Shown here in pieces: positions 15,212 to 23,468 of a stretch of 46,708 bases of DNA. The stretch covers positions 1 through 46,708 of the forward strand of contig CAMHAM010000019.1 of the NCBI GenBank assembly GCA_946183415.1. Reading direction: 5' to 3'. Source of the stretch: an uncultured Prevotella sp. Its GTDB lineage: Bacteria; Bacteroidota; Bacteroidia; Bacteroidales; Bacteroidaceae. Each line of letters begins with the position of its first letter. The first letter of the stretch is position 1. Under the pieces are notes generated by a model. The model searched no databases, was not told the origin of the DNA, and was given only the letters and a program-made list of their open reading frames with translations. The position numbers and the translations under genes are program-made.

Positions 15212-17047
15212 TTAGTTCTCAGCCTCTTTGTTCTCGGCATCGATGGCCTTGATCTTCTCACGGACGAGGTTCATGTCGTCCTTGAGCTTCTGAACTTTGC
15301 GGTTCATCTCGTCGATGAGGGAGTTGCCCTTCTTTGATGAGACATTCAGGAATCCGAGGTTGTTCTCGTAGGTCTGAATCTCCTGCTTCAGGGCCTCATA
15401 CTGACGGAACAGACGGGCGCGCTCGTTGTCAAGGGCATTTCCGCCACGCTCTGCCACTTGCTTGAGATTCTGCTTGAAATTGTTCAGGCGACGCTTGGCC
15501 ACACTGATATTCAAGTCTTTATAAAGCTTGTCGAGCACAGCATGATACTCTTCATAGAGCTTATCCTTCTCCTTGAAAGGCACATGACCTACAGCCTGAT
15601 ACTCCTCAACGAGGCCCTGTACCTTCTCCTGGATATTGTCACCAGCCTCTTCAGCTACAGCCTTGAGCTTAGAGATGATGTCGCGCTTCTTCTCGAGGTT
15701 GCCATGCTCCTCGCTGCGCTGACCTGCACCAGCGGCATTACGTGCCTCGAAGAACTTGTTGCAGGTACCAAGGAACTCATTCCAAAGCTGATCACCCAGT
15801 TTCTTGGGCACCACGCCAATGGTCTTCCACTCCTTCTGAAGGGCTACGAGCTTATCTGATGTCGACTTCCAGTCTGTAGAATCCTGTAGTGCCTTGGCCT
15901 TCTCGATGAGTGCGCGTTTCTTATCAGCATTCTCCTTGAAGGTATTCTTCAAGCTCTTGAAATATTCTGCCTTACGTCCGAAGAAGTCATCACAGGCAGC
16001 ACGGAAGCGCTCGAAGATCTTCACGTTCATCTTCTGAGGAGCAAAACCGATGGTCTTCCACTCTGCCTGAATATCGATAATCTCCTTGGTATGCTTCTCC
16101 CAGTCACCACTGCCTTTATTCTCCTCAGCGGCAATAGCCTCCACCTTCTCGCAGAGAGCAGTCTTACGAGCCAGATTGTCTTCCTCCTTGGCACGTACAC
16201 CTTCGAAATGCTGCTGATGACGCTTGTTGATGACTGTCGAAGCAGCCTTGAAACGGTTCCAAATCTCCTCACGCTGCTCCTTGGCAACAGGACCGATCTC
16301 ACGATATTCCTGATGCAGTTTCTGCAACTGGTGGAATGCACTGATGACATCCTCCTCGTCAGCCAGTTTCTCTGCTGCCTCACAGAGGGCGGTCTTCAGC
16401 TCAAGGTTCTTCTTGAAGTCATATTCACGAGCCTCACTATTGAGGCGAAGCATATCATAGAACTGCTCAACATAGAGCTGATAGTTACGCCACAGTTCGC
16501 TGGCCTTTTCAGCAGGAACAGCCTTGATCTCACGCCACTGCTGCTGGAGTGCCTTGAACTCCTGGTAGCTCTTGTTTGCCTCTTCAGGCGTCGTAATCAT
16601 AGCCTTGATTTTGTCGATGATGGCGAGTTTCTTGGTGAGGTTCTCCTGTTTCTCAGCTTCCTGCTCTTTCATGAGTTTGGCGCGCTTCTCTTTGATGATG
16701 CCCATTTCTGCCTTGAAGTGCTCCTCGAGTTCATCAGGCGTTACCTGATACTGCTCTGGGTCGCCGCCAGCTTCGAGATAGGCCTTGAGCTTTGCCTCAC
16801 GCTCAGCAATATGGAGCTTATAGAAGGCTGTTTTCAGGTAGTCTACCTCTTCCTTCTGCGGTGCTTCGTCGCCATGCGCAATATCCTGCACACGCTTCAG
16901 TACCTCAGCTTTTGTCTCATAGACCTTGCGAGGCTGTTCTTCCGCAGCTGGAGCTGTTTCTTCATTCACCACTTCAGGAGCTGCTGCTTCCTGGATAACT
17001 TCTTTCGTTTCCTCCTGCTGGAGGATGTTCTCTTGAGAGTCCATCAT
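15212..17047 (-). CDS. DUF349 repeat protein
   Basis: About 611 residues, acidic N-terminus (QEETKEVIQEAAAPEVV...), then repeated units with a conserved W: LQQQWREIKAVP, LHQEYREIGPVAKEQREEIWNRFKAA, IQAEWKTIGFAPQ, LQKEWKTIGVVPKKLGDQLWNEF, EEYQAVGHVPFKEKD. These are DUF349 modules (pfam03993), predicted helical and coiled. A C-terminal coiled coil follows. DUF349 proteins are common in Bacteroidetes as single chromosomal genes of unknown function. A -7 box (TAACTTTG on the minus strand, 17108-17115) lies 60 nt upstream. Confidence 0.9.
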   Translation of the reverse strand: MMDSQENILQQEETKEVIQEAAAPEVVNEETAPAAEEQPRKVYETKAEVLKRVQDIAHGDEAPQKEEVDYLKTAFYKLHIAEREAKLKAYLEAGGDPEQYQVTPDELEEHFKAEMGIIKEKRAKLMKEQEAEKQENLTKKLAIIDKIKAMITTPEEANKSYQEFKALQQQWREIKAVPAEKASELWRNYQLYVEQFYDMLRLNSEAREYDFKKNLELKTALCEAAEKLADEEDVISAFHQLQKLHQEYREIGPVAKEQREEIWNRFKAASTVINKRHQQHFEGVRAKEEDNLARKTALCEKVEAIAAEENKGSGDWEKHTKEIIDIQAEWKTIGFAPQKMNVKIFERFRAACDDFFGRKAEYFKSLKNTFKENADKKRALIEKAKALQDSTDWKSTSDKLVALQKEWKTIGVVPKKLGDQLWNEFLGTCNKFFEARNAAGAGQRSEEHGNLEKKRDIISKLKAVAEEAGDNIQEKVQGLVEEYQAVGHVPFKEKDKLYEEYHAVLDKLYKDLNISVAKRRLNNFKQNLKQVAERGGNALDNERARLFRQYEALKQEIQTYENNLGFLNVSSKKGNSLIDEMNRKVQKLKDDMNLVREKIKAIDAENKEAEN

Positions 17048-17107
17048 TTAACTATTTAGTTACTGACATTAAGCTATAATGATGCATCGCATCATCGCAT
17101 TTGGGGT

Positions 17108-17115
17108 CAAAGTTA
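17108..17115 (-). promoter_or_regulatory. -7 box of the DUF349 gene
   Basis: TAACTTTG on the minus strand, a perfect TAnnTTTG match; no clear -33 element is seen. Confidence 0.45.
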
Positions 17116-17119
17116 CCAA

Positions 17120-17231
17120 AAAGAAGAGAAAAAAGAGAAGTGAAAAGTAAAAAATTGTTATGTCTTTTGATTTTTTAACTTTTCAGTCCTCACTTTTCAC
17201 TTTTCACTCCCCACTTTTCACTCCACACTCC
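17120..17231. repeat. Low-complexity ACTTTTCACT/CACTCC tract
   Basis: The gap between DUF349 and corA is filled with degenerate TTTTCACTTTTCACTCC copies. The same simple repeat family recurs near 19.94, 20.42, 24.19, 24.27 and 28.79 kb, sometimes inside genes. Confidence 0.7.
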
Positions 17232-18158
17232 TCAAACAAGCCGCTTATGATGGAAGAACAACCAGCACATGCCCGAAACGCCCATAGAGAGTATGATAGC
17301 AAAGAAGAATCCCCAAGGCTTGGCCTCCATGCCATTGATGAGGTTCATACCGAACATCGAGGTTATCAGCGTCGGAATCATCATGATGATAGTGACAGAA
17401 GTCAGTGTACGCATCACGGTGTTCATATTGTTGTTGATGATACTCGAATAGGTTTCCATTGTCGATTCCAGAATATTGGAATAGATGAGGGTAGTCTCTC
17501 GAGCCTGCGTCATCTCGATGTTAACGTCCTCAATCAGGTCTGCGTCCAATTCGTCGATCTGGAGTTTGAACTTCAATTTCGACAACAGCGTCTCGTTACC
17601 TCGGATGGAGGTCTGGAAGTAGGTGAGTGAATCTTGCAGACGACTGAGACCAATCAGACTCTCATTGTTCACCTCTTTGTCGAGATTTCGTTTGGCCTTA
17701 TCGATGAGCATCGAGATCTGCTTGAGTCGCTTCAGATACCAGACAGCTGATGACAGGAATATGCGGAAGATCATGTCAACATGATCCGTAAAGCCCTCGC
17801 CGCGTTTCTGCTGGAACGAAAGGAAGTCGATCATCATGTTCGTTTCATAGAAACAGACGGTGATCGTGACATCGCGCTTATGGATAATACCGAGAGGCAC
17901 AGTGGTATAAGGCGTGCGACTGCGGATCTCCTTGACATAGGGGATACGCAGGATGATGAGCATCCAGCCATCATCGTACTCATAACGGGCACGCTCGTCG
18001 GTATCGCTGATATCCGACATGAAGTAATCAGGGATATTGAACTTCTCTTCGAGTTCGTGCTGGTCTTCTTCGGTGGGGCATGTCACCTGTATCCAGCAAT
18101 TGGGCTGCCACTCTGAGAGTTGGTTCAGTCCGCCTTGGGTGTTCCAGAAAGTCTTCAT
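17232..18158 (-). CDS. corA: CorA-family divalent cation transporter
   Basis: 308 residues. A soluble N-terminal domain with long helices (IFRIFLSSAVWYLKRLKQISMLIDKAKRNLDKEV) leads to two C-terminal membrane segments: SVTIIMMIPTLITSMFGMN and FFFAIILSMGVSGMCWLFF. The pore signature GMN is present in SMFGMNLING. CorA pentamers carry Mg2+ (or Co2+/Ni2+) across the inner membrane. The C-terminal HHKRLV is basic, as usual. A TATCTTTGC -7 box (18301-18309, minus) lies 145 nt upstream, so the mRNA would have a long leader. Confidence 0.9.
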   Translation of the reverse strand: MKTFWNTQGGLNQLSEWQPNCWIQVTCPTEEDQHELEEKFNIPDYFMSDISDTDERARYEYDDGWMLIILRIPYVKEIRSRTPYTTVPLGIIHKRDVTITVCFYETNMMIDFLSFQQKRGEGFTDHVDMIFRIFLSSAVWYLKRLKQISMLIDKAKRNLDKEVNNESLIGLSRLQDSLTYFQTSIRGNETLLSKLKFKLQIDELDADLIEDVNIEMTQARETTLIYSNILESTMETYSSIINNNMNTVMRTLTSVTIIMMIPTLITSMFGMNLINGMEAKPWGFFFAIILSMGVSGMCWLFFHHKRLV

Positions 18159-18300
18159 TGTGCTAATCCTTTTTTCGTTTGTGAAATGGTTTTAGCGGCA
18201 AAGGGATTAGCAGCCTTGCCACTCGTCCCCCGCCTTTACGAATTGTAATTTTCCGCCGGGTAATCGTCCATAATTTTGTTACTAATTTGAGTTATCGGGT

Positions 18301-18309
18301 GCAAAGATA
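18301..18309 (-). promoter_or_regulatory. -7 box upstream of corA
   Basis: TATCTTTGC on the minus strand, followed by ACCCGATAAC. The stretch TTTGCACCCGA is shared with CRISPR spacer 2. Confidence 0.5.
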
Positions 18310-18349
18310 AACAAAAATACTGAAAAACATGGTTGTTTTTTAGATTTTT

Positions 18350-18455
18350 TTGTTTATAGTTTAAAGTTTATAGTTTAGAGATGATTTCTTTATAGGCAGT
18401 TTTTCAGGGCTTGCCAGCAAATCAACTATAAACTATAAACTCTCAACTATAAATA
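18350..18455. repeat. Inverted TTTATAGTTTA repeats downstream of pepD
   Basis: TTTATAGTTTAAAGTTTATAG at about 18352 is mirrored by CTATAAACTATAAACT at about 18428. An AT-rich hairpin of this kind could end the pepD transcript (minus strand). Confidence 0.5.
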
Positions 18456-18458
18456 GAA

Positions 18459-19916
18459 TCACTTTTCAGGAATATCCTCGAGTGCCTTCTTGAGCAGCAT
18501 CCAGAAGGGTTCAACGGTAGCGATGAGGGCACGTTCTGTCGTGGTGTGAGGCGACTTCATCGTAGGACCGAACGAAACGACATCAAGGTGAGGATACTTG
18601 CCCAGAATGATCGAGCACTCCAGACCAGCATGGTCTACCTGGATGATGCCATCAGCATTGAAGAGTTCCTTATACTCCTTCAGCAACAAGTGTAGGATCT
18701 CTGATTCAGGATTAGGATCCCAACCCCCATACGAACCAGCAGTCTCCACCTTCATGCCTGCCATATTGAAGCAGCTCTCCAACGTCTTCACGATATAGTC
18801 CTTCATATCCTCACGACTACTACGGGCAAGGATCTTCAGTGATGCCTTGCCCTCGCCAATGTTGATGATGGCGAGGTTTGAAGACGTCTCTACCACACTG
18901 GGATAGCTGGGTATCATACGGATCACACCGTCGTGACAGCCATAGATAGCATTGATGAGATTGTCCTGAATCTCCACAGGCACCTCCATCTTGGGTGTCT
19001 CAACATCTTCGCAGATTACCTCGATGCCACTTTCGATGCCTTTATACTCATCAGTGAAATCCTCGAGCCAGTCCTGTGCGAGTTCCTTCAGGGCTGCCAC
19101 GTTCTCCTTTGGTAATGTCAGCACAGCCTCAGCCTTGAAGGGGATAGCGTTGCGCATATTTCCACCCTGCCAGGAAGCCAGACGAGCCTCGCACTCCTCG
19201 ATGGCCTCACGAACGAGACGCACCAGCAGTTTGTTGGCATTGCCACGACCCTCATGGATCTCCAGACCAGAGTGTCCACCACGCAGGCCTTTCACTGTCA
19301 CCTTCACGGCAGCATCGCCAGCCTCCGTCTCCACCTCTTTATAGTCGAGTGTTGCTGTCACGTCGATACCACCAGCACTACCAATCACGAACTTACCCCA
19401 GTGCTCCGAGTCGAGGTTCATGAGGATATCACCATTGAGTTCACCTGCTGGCAGCGCATTGGCACCAAACATACCCGTCTCTTCATCAGCAGTGATCAGA
19501 GCCTCGATAGGTCCGTGTTTGAGAGTCTTATCCTCCATGATGGCCATGATGGCAGCCACACCCAGACCATTATCTGCACCGAGGGTTGTACCCTTGGCCT
19601 TCACCCACTCACCATCAATCCAGGGTTGGATGGGATCTATCTCAAAGTTATGGGTACTCTCAGGTGTCTTCTGTGGCACCATATCCATGTGAGCCTGCAG
19701 GATAACGCCCTTTTTCTTCTCCATACCTGGCGAAGCGGGCTTACGCATCACGATGTTGTCCGCGGGGTCCTTAAAAGCCTCCACGCCTGCCTCTTTGGCA
19801 AAGTCAAGCAGGAATTGTTGTACCTTTTCCAGATGTCCTGAAGGACGAGGAACCTGTGTCAGTGCATAGAAGTTCTTCCAGATGCACGCTGGGTTTAAGT
19901 TCTGAATTTCGTTCAT
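18459..19916 (-). CDS. pepD: Aminoacyl-histidine dipeptidase (PepD, M20)
   Basis: 485 residues when started at MNEIQNLNPACIWKNF (ATG 19914-19916); the open frame upstream is intergenic repeat. M20 metal-site motifs are all visible: QAHMDMVPQ (His, Asp), TTLGADNGLG (bridging Asp), ITADEETGMFGA (catalytic Glu pair), NLDSEHWG and VVSFGPTMKSPHTTTER (C-terminal His). PepD is a cytosolic dizinc peptidase cleaving Xaa-His dipeptides such as carnosine. Length matches the family (about 485). Confidence 0.93.
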   Translation of the reverse strand: MNEIQNLNPACIWKNFYALTQVPRPSGHLEKVQQFLLDFAKEAGVEAFKDPADNIVMRKPASPGMEKKKGVILQAHMDMVPQKTPESTHNFEIDPIQPWIDGEWVKAKGTTLGADNGLGVAAIMAIMEDKTLKHGPIEALITADEETGMFGANALPAGELNGDILMNLDSEHWGKFVIGSAGGIDVTATLDYKEVETEAGDAAVKVTVKGLRGGHSGLEIHEGRGNANKLLVRLVREAIEECEARLASWQGGNMRNAIPFKAEAVLTLPKENVAALKELAQDWLEDFTDEYKGIESGIEVICEDVETPKMEVPVEIQDNLINAIYGCHDGVIRMIPSYPSVVETSSNLAIINIGEGKASLKILARSSREDMKDYIVKTLESCFNMAGMKVETAGSYGGWDPNPESEILHLLLKEYKELFNADGIIQVDHAGLECSIILGKYPHLDVVSFGPTMKSPHTTTERALIATVEPFWMLLKKALEDIPEK

Positions 19917-19999
19917 AGATTTTTTTTGTTTTTTTACGAGGAAGGAGGAACGAGGAACGAGGAAGGAGAATACCTTCTTCAAACCAAATAACTCACAAC

Positions 20000-20377
20000 C
20001 TACATATTTGAAATTATTTTTGTTGATAGATAATTCTTCAATCCAGACATCACTTTTGATAGACGTTCTGTCCTGCTTTCCGCTTCTTCTAACTCCTCGG
20101 CTGATATATAACCTAATGATTCTGATATATCTAATTGACATGAGACCTCAGCAAGCGAGCCAAATGCAATCTCCAAGAAATGGATTCTTTCTTTTACAGA
20201 TACACGGCCTAGTCCTTCTGCAATATTCGATGGAATAGACACAGCAGCCCTTCTAATCTGATCACATAAGGCATAAGTTTCATACTGAGGGTATTTCTGC
20301 AATAAAGAATATACGAAAATCACATATTCTTTAGCTATATGGTAGGCATCTACTTTCTTATAGAAAAAATCGTTCAT
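20000..20377 (-). CDS. Four-helix-bundle protein (S23/IVP family)
   Basis: 125 residues: YKKVDAYHIAKEYVIFVYSLLQKYPQYETYALCDQIRRAAVSIPSNIAEGLGR...FLEIAFGSLAEVSCQLDISESLGYI fits TIGR02436, proteins first seen encoded in 23S rRNA intervening sequences. The RRAAVSIPSNIAEG signature is intact. Here it stands alone on the chromosome between pepD and a YbhN-like gene. Family members form pentamers of four-helix bundles; their role outside rRNA is unknown. Confidence 0.85.
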   Translation of the reverse strand: MNDFFYKKVDAYHIAKEYVIFVYSLLQKYPQYETYALCDQIRRAAVSIPSNIAEGLGRVSVKERIHFLEIAFGSLAEVSCQLDISESLGYISAEELEEAESRTERLSKVMSGLKNYLSTKIISNM

Positions 20378-20402
20378 GACAATAATATTGAAATCATTTA
20401 TC

Positions 20403-21545
20403 TTAAACAGAAGTAATCTCGTTCCTCATTCCTCGTTCCTCATTCCTCGTTCCTCGTTCCTCACTCCTCGAAAAATCACTCCTTGAAAAATCATTCCTCG
20501 AAAAATCATTCCCCGAACTTCTCTTCACAAAAAGAAGCCGAGCCCAGGCGTAGATGCCGAGGACGACGACGAGCATCGTCTGGACGGTATGTACGATCAA
20601 TACAAACCAGAGGGCCTGTTCGTCGGCTACACCGTAGAGGATGAGCATGGTCTTGATGGCGAAGTGCCAAGGGCCAGCTCCATTGGGCGTTGGCACGATA
20701 ACGGCGAAATTGGCTACCACGAATGATACCAGCGCACAACCGATGCCCAGGTTCTCCGTGAAGTCGAAACAGAAGAACGTCAGGTAGTAGTGCAGGAAGT
20801 AGCACACCCAGATGCCAACGGAGAAAAACAAGTAGAGCGGCAGGTTCTTGACCCCCCTCAGCGAGAGCACGCCCTCCCAAATGCCGCCCAGTGTCATCTT
20901 CACCTTATTATATATAGAGAAGTTCTTCAGCAGCAGATGGAGCAGAATCAGGACTGCCATACCACAGATGGCTGTGACGAGCCATCCCGTCAGCGAAAAG
21001 CCATCCAGGATACGGTCGAGCGAAGTACCTGTCTTCTTAAAGAATGTGCCAAAGATGCTCATCTCAATCAGAAGAATCAGCCCAGAATAGAGCATCACAA
21101 TCAGCGTATCAACAGCGCGCTCTGTCACCACCGTACCAAGTGCCTTGCTGAACGACACCCCATCGTAATGCTTCAGAACGGCGCATCGCGAGAATTCTCC
21201 GATACGCGGAATCAGCAGACTGGCAGCATAAGAGATGAATACAGCATGTATGCAGGTAGCACTTCGTGCACGGATCTTTTTATCTGAAGAGGACTGCTTC
21301 ACTGAATTTGGCGACAGGTCGTCGATAGGATCGAGCGTCTGTTTCCAGCGCCAGCCACGAAACATCTGGGCGAGAATACCGAAAGGAAAAGAGAGCAGCA
21401 TCCACGTCCAGTCCATCTCTTCTGTCAGCACATGCTCGAGGCGCGAGAAGTCCTCTCCCCTATACATCCAATAAAGGATGGCCCCACCCAACAGGATCGG
21501 GAATATGATTTTGGCCGTATTTGTCAGGAGCGTTTTCATTTCCAT
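20403..21545 (-). CDS. YbhN/LPG-synthase-like transmembrane protein with repeat-derived tail
   Basis: 380 residues from MEMKTLL (ATG 21543-21545). About eight membrane segments, with conserved AQMFRGWRWKQTL, ISYAASLLIPRIGEFSRCAVLKHYDGVSFSKALGTVVTERAVD and PTPNGAGPWHFAIKT, mark the lysylphosphatidylglycerol synthase transmembrane family (pfam03706/UPF0104). There is no catalytic C-terminal domain, so lipid translocation or a similar role is more likely than synthesis. The last about 35 residues (SGNDFSRNDFSRSDFSRSEERGTRNEERG...) come from the CCTCGTTCCTCATT simple repeat, so the tail is an unusual in-frame gain. Confidence 0.85.
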   Translation of the reverse strand: MEMKTLLTNTAKIIFPILLGGAILYWMYRGEDFSRLEHVLTEEMDWTWMLLSFPFGILAQMFRGWRWKQTLDPIDDLSPNSVKQSSSDKKIRARSATCIHAVFISYAASLLIPRIGEFSRCAVLKHYDGVSFSKALGTVVTERAVDTLIVMLYSGLILLIEMSIFGTFFKKTGTSLDRILDGFSLTGWLVTAICGMAVLILLHLLLKNFSIYNKVKMTLGGIWEGVLSLRGVKNLPLYLFFSVGIWVCYFLHYYLTFFCFDFTENLGIGCALVSFVVANFAVIVPTPNGAGPWHFAIKTMLILYGVADEQALWFVLIVHTVQTMLVVVLGIYAWARLLFVKRSSGNDFSRNDFSRSDFSRSEERGTRNEERGMRNEITSV

Positions 21546-21550
21546 GGGTG

Positions 21551-21895
21551 CAAAGATAGTGCAAATCGAGCGAAATACCAAATTTATTTGGATATTTCCG
21601 AGATGCAGCCTATTTTCGAGCGTCAGCTCAAAGGTACGAATAAGTGAGAAGAAAACCAAAAGAATTTTGAGTTTTCTCGAACGTGAGTACCTTCGAGCGA
21701 AGCTCAAAGATAGTGCAAATCGAGCGAAATACCAAATTTATTTGAATATTTCCGAGATGCAGCCTATTTTCGAGCGTCAACTCAAAGGTACGATTTAGTG
21801 AGCAAAAATCCAAATTTATTTGAGATTTTTCGAACGCGAGTACCTTCGAGCGAAGCTCAAAGATAGTGCAAATCGAGCGAAAAACCATCGTACTA
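21551..21895 (-). repeat. Promoter-bearing tandem repeat, about 154-bp unit
   Basis: Unit starts at CAAAGATAGTGCAAATCGAGC at 21551, 21705 and 21858 (154 and 153 bp), with the third copy partial. On the minus strand each unit holds TATCTTTG and TACCTTTG boxes. It lies just upstream of the minus-strand YbhN-like gene. Related copies occur at 25712-25890 and, shortened, at 31912-31950. Confidence 0.85.
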
Positions 21896-21948
21896 CAATT
21901 GATACATATCAATGAAATTCCGTTTTTTCATTCGTTTTGTCCAAAAAT

Positions 21949-21980
21949 TTTGCCTGTGTGCGCAAACAATGTTAATTTTG
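21949..21980 (+). promoter_or_regulatory. Promoter of the 30-residue ORF
   Basis: TTTG (21949-21952), 20 nt, TAATTTTG (21973-21980): a full consensus match. Confidence 0.7.
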
Positions 21981-22022
21981 CACCGTAAAAAAGGAAGTTA
22001 AGGATAACAAAGGTAATAGACT

Positions 22023-22115
22023 ATGACTTTATTATTTATGATAACATTAGTTGTTGCAGTATGCGCTACAGAGGCATTCAGAATCAACAACGACATGAAT
22101 TTGGGAGTTAAGTAA
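22023..22115 (+). CDS. Small (30-residue) membrane-type protein
   Basis: Encodes MTLLFMITLVVAVCATEAFR and ten more residues ending NLGVK. One hydrophobic segment covers residues 2-16. It has its own consensus promoter 43 nt upstream and an intrinsic terminator right after it, a complete small transcription unit that makes translation plausible. I do not recognise the family. Confidence 0.6.
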   Translation: MTLLFMITLVVAVCATEAFRINNDMNLGVK

Positions 22116-22150
22116 AATTGACTTGAAAGAACAAAGAAAGCATCATAAGA

Positions 22151-22184
22151 AAGCGGGCAAGATGAGAGTCTTGGCCGCTTTTTT
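22151..22184 (+). terminator. Intrinsic terminator of the small ORF
   Basis: AAGCGGGCAAG and CTTGGCCGCTT form an 11-bp stem with one mismatch, followed by TTTTTCG. Confidence 0.85.
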
Positions 22185-22217
22185 CGTTTTTTACTTTTCT
22201 GTCTGAAAAAAAATGTG

Positions 22218-22225
22218 TACCTTTG
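22218..22225 (+). promoter_or_regulatory. -7 box placed 5 nt before the ksgA start codon
   Basis: TACCTTTG ends at 22225 and the ATG is at 22231, so transcription should begin at or near the A of ATG. This implies a leaderless mRNA. Confidence 0.6.
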
Positions 22226-22230
22226 TCCGC

Positions 22231-23037
22231 ATGAAGCAAGTAAGACCGAAGAAAAATCTGGGTCAGCATTTCCTGACTGATCTGAACATCGCCAAGCAGA
22301 TTGCCGATACAGTTGACGCGTGTCCTGATCTTCCTGTTCTGGAAGTAGGACCAGGTATGGGTGTGATGACCCAGTTCCTCGTTGAGAAGCCTCGCCCCTT
22401 CAAGGTCGTTGAGATCGACCGTGAGTCTGTGGCGTATTTGCAGGAGCACTTTCCCCGCCTATATAATAATATAATAGGTGGCGATTTCCTCCGCATGGAT
22501 CTCAAGGAGGTGTTCGATGGCCAGCAGTTTGTCTTGACGGGCAACTATCCCTATGACATTTCCTCGCAGATTTTCTTCAAGATGCTTGATAATAAGGACC
22601 TGATACCTTGCTGTACAGGCATGATCCAGCACGAAGTGGCTGTACGCATGGCCTCGCAGCCTGGCAATAAGCAGTATGGCATTCTCTCCGTACTGATTCA
22701 GGCGTGGTATCATGTCGAATATCTCTTCACGGTAGAGCCTGGCGTCTTTAATCCGCCTCCCAAGGTACAGAGTGCCGTCATTCGTATGACGCGCAACGAG
22801 GTGACTGACCTTGGATGCGACGAACAGTTGTTCAAGCGCGTGGTGAAGACCGTGTTCAATCAGCGCCGTAAGATGCTGCGCGTCTCCCTGCGACAGATCT
22901 TTAATGGCGACCATCCTGCCTCCCCAAATTTCTTCGAGGATGAGATGATGACACGCCGCCCAGAGCAGCTTTCTATCCCTGAATTTGTAGAGCTGACAAA
23001 TAAGGTGGAAAAAGAGCTGTTTGCGAGCACAATTTAA
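22231..23037 (+). CDS. ksgA: 16S rRNA dimethyladenosine transferase KsgA/RsmA
   Basis: 268 residues from MKQVRPKKNLGQHFLTD. An in-frame ATG 18 nt upstream lies inside the promoter and is unlikely. Motifs: KKNLGQHFL, VLEVGPGMGVMTQFL (SAM motif I), VVEIDRE (II), IIGGDFLRMD (III) and LTGNYPYDISS (motif IV, N-x-P-Y), then the C-terminal all-helical domain. KsgA dimethylates two adjacent adenosines in the 3' hairpin of 16S rRNA during 30S maturation. The TACCTTTG -7 box suggests a leaderless transcript. Confidence 0.95.
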   Translation: MKQVRPKKNLGQHFLTDLNIAKQIADTVDACPDLPVLEVGPGMGVMTQFLVEKPRPFKVVEIDRESVAYLQEHFPRLYNNIIGGDFLRMDLKEVFDGQQFVLTGNYPYDISSQIFFKMLDNKDLIPCCTGMIQHEVAVRMASQPGNKQYGILSVLIQAWYHVEYLFTVEPGVFNPPPKVQSAVIRMTRNEVTDLGCDEQLFKRVVKTVFNQRRKMLRVSLRQIFNGDHPASPNFFEDEMMTRRPEQLSIPEFVELTNKVEKELFASTI

Positions 23038-23108
23038 TTGTGTTCGCACACAATCGATTGACATACATCAAAAGAAAGCCTTATTTTTACTAAAAAAGGT
23101 AGTAATTC

Positions 23109-23139
23109 TTTGTGGGTTACGAAAATCGTCGTACCTTTG
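23109..23139 (+). promoter_or_regulatory. Promoter of a putative ncRNA
   Basis: TTTG (23109-23112), 19 nt, TACCTTTG (23132-23139), a full consensus promoter with no ORF downstream on this strand. Confidence 0.75.
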
Positions 23140-23144
23140 CATCG

Positions 23145-23360
23145 TCAAAAGACAAAAAGATCTTCAATAGAAGAAAACAACAATACAGAGGTATTAGTTT
23201 GGTAAAAGATTGAATTTTTAGGTTTTAGTTAGAGTTAATAGTTAGTTAGGATTTAGGTTTTAGGTTTATTATTATTGATTAGCAATAGGTATTCTAAGGT
23301 GTTAGAATAAAAAGATTTGTTAGTAAGGATAACAGACGCAGTGGTGACACTCCGTTTTTT
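23145..23360 (+). ncRNA. Putative about 215-nt non-coding RNA
   Basis: Bounded by a perfect promoter and a strong terminator (23336-23360: ACGCAGTG/CACTCCGT stem with one mismatch, GTGA loop, six T). The interval has no ATG-initiated ORF. It contains an ATTCTAA-GGTG-TTAGAAT hairpin (23291-23308) and an AT-rich run with repeated TTTAGGTTTTAG and TTAGTTAG words. Size and lack of ORF would fit a stable regulatory RNA such as 6S, but I could not show the required long bulged helix. A 5' leader of a longer transcript is the alternative. Confidence 0.55.
23336..23360 (+). terminator. Terminator of the putative ncRNA
   Basis: Eight-bp stem with one mismatch around GTGA, followed by TTTTTT. Confidence 0.8.
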
Positions 23361-23397
23361 ATAAGAAAAAAGGTTTTTAGTTATTCATAGATTGTTG

Positions 23398-23440
23398 GTG
23401 CCGCCCTTGAGTCGTTGATGACCCTTGAGCGGCTTTTTTG
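23398..23440 (+). terminator. Second intrinsic terminator
   Basis: GCCGC pairs with GCGGC across an inner GTC/GAC hairpin, followed by TTTTTTG. It backs up the first terminator or serves the convergent PPIase gene. Confidence 0.6.
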
Positions 23441-23468
23441 TGTCCGTATGTGTCGTAGGTCCCCACCC

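Noticed and set aside
16091..17059. 322-residue + strand ORF
   Set aside because: Antisense shadow of the DUF349 gene.
19917..20141. Upstream extension of pepD to 20141
   Set aside because: The extra residues translate intergenic repeat and overlap the four-helix-bundle gene; the MNEIQN start fits the family length.
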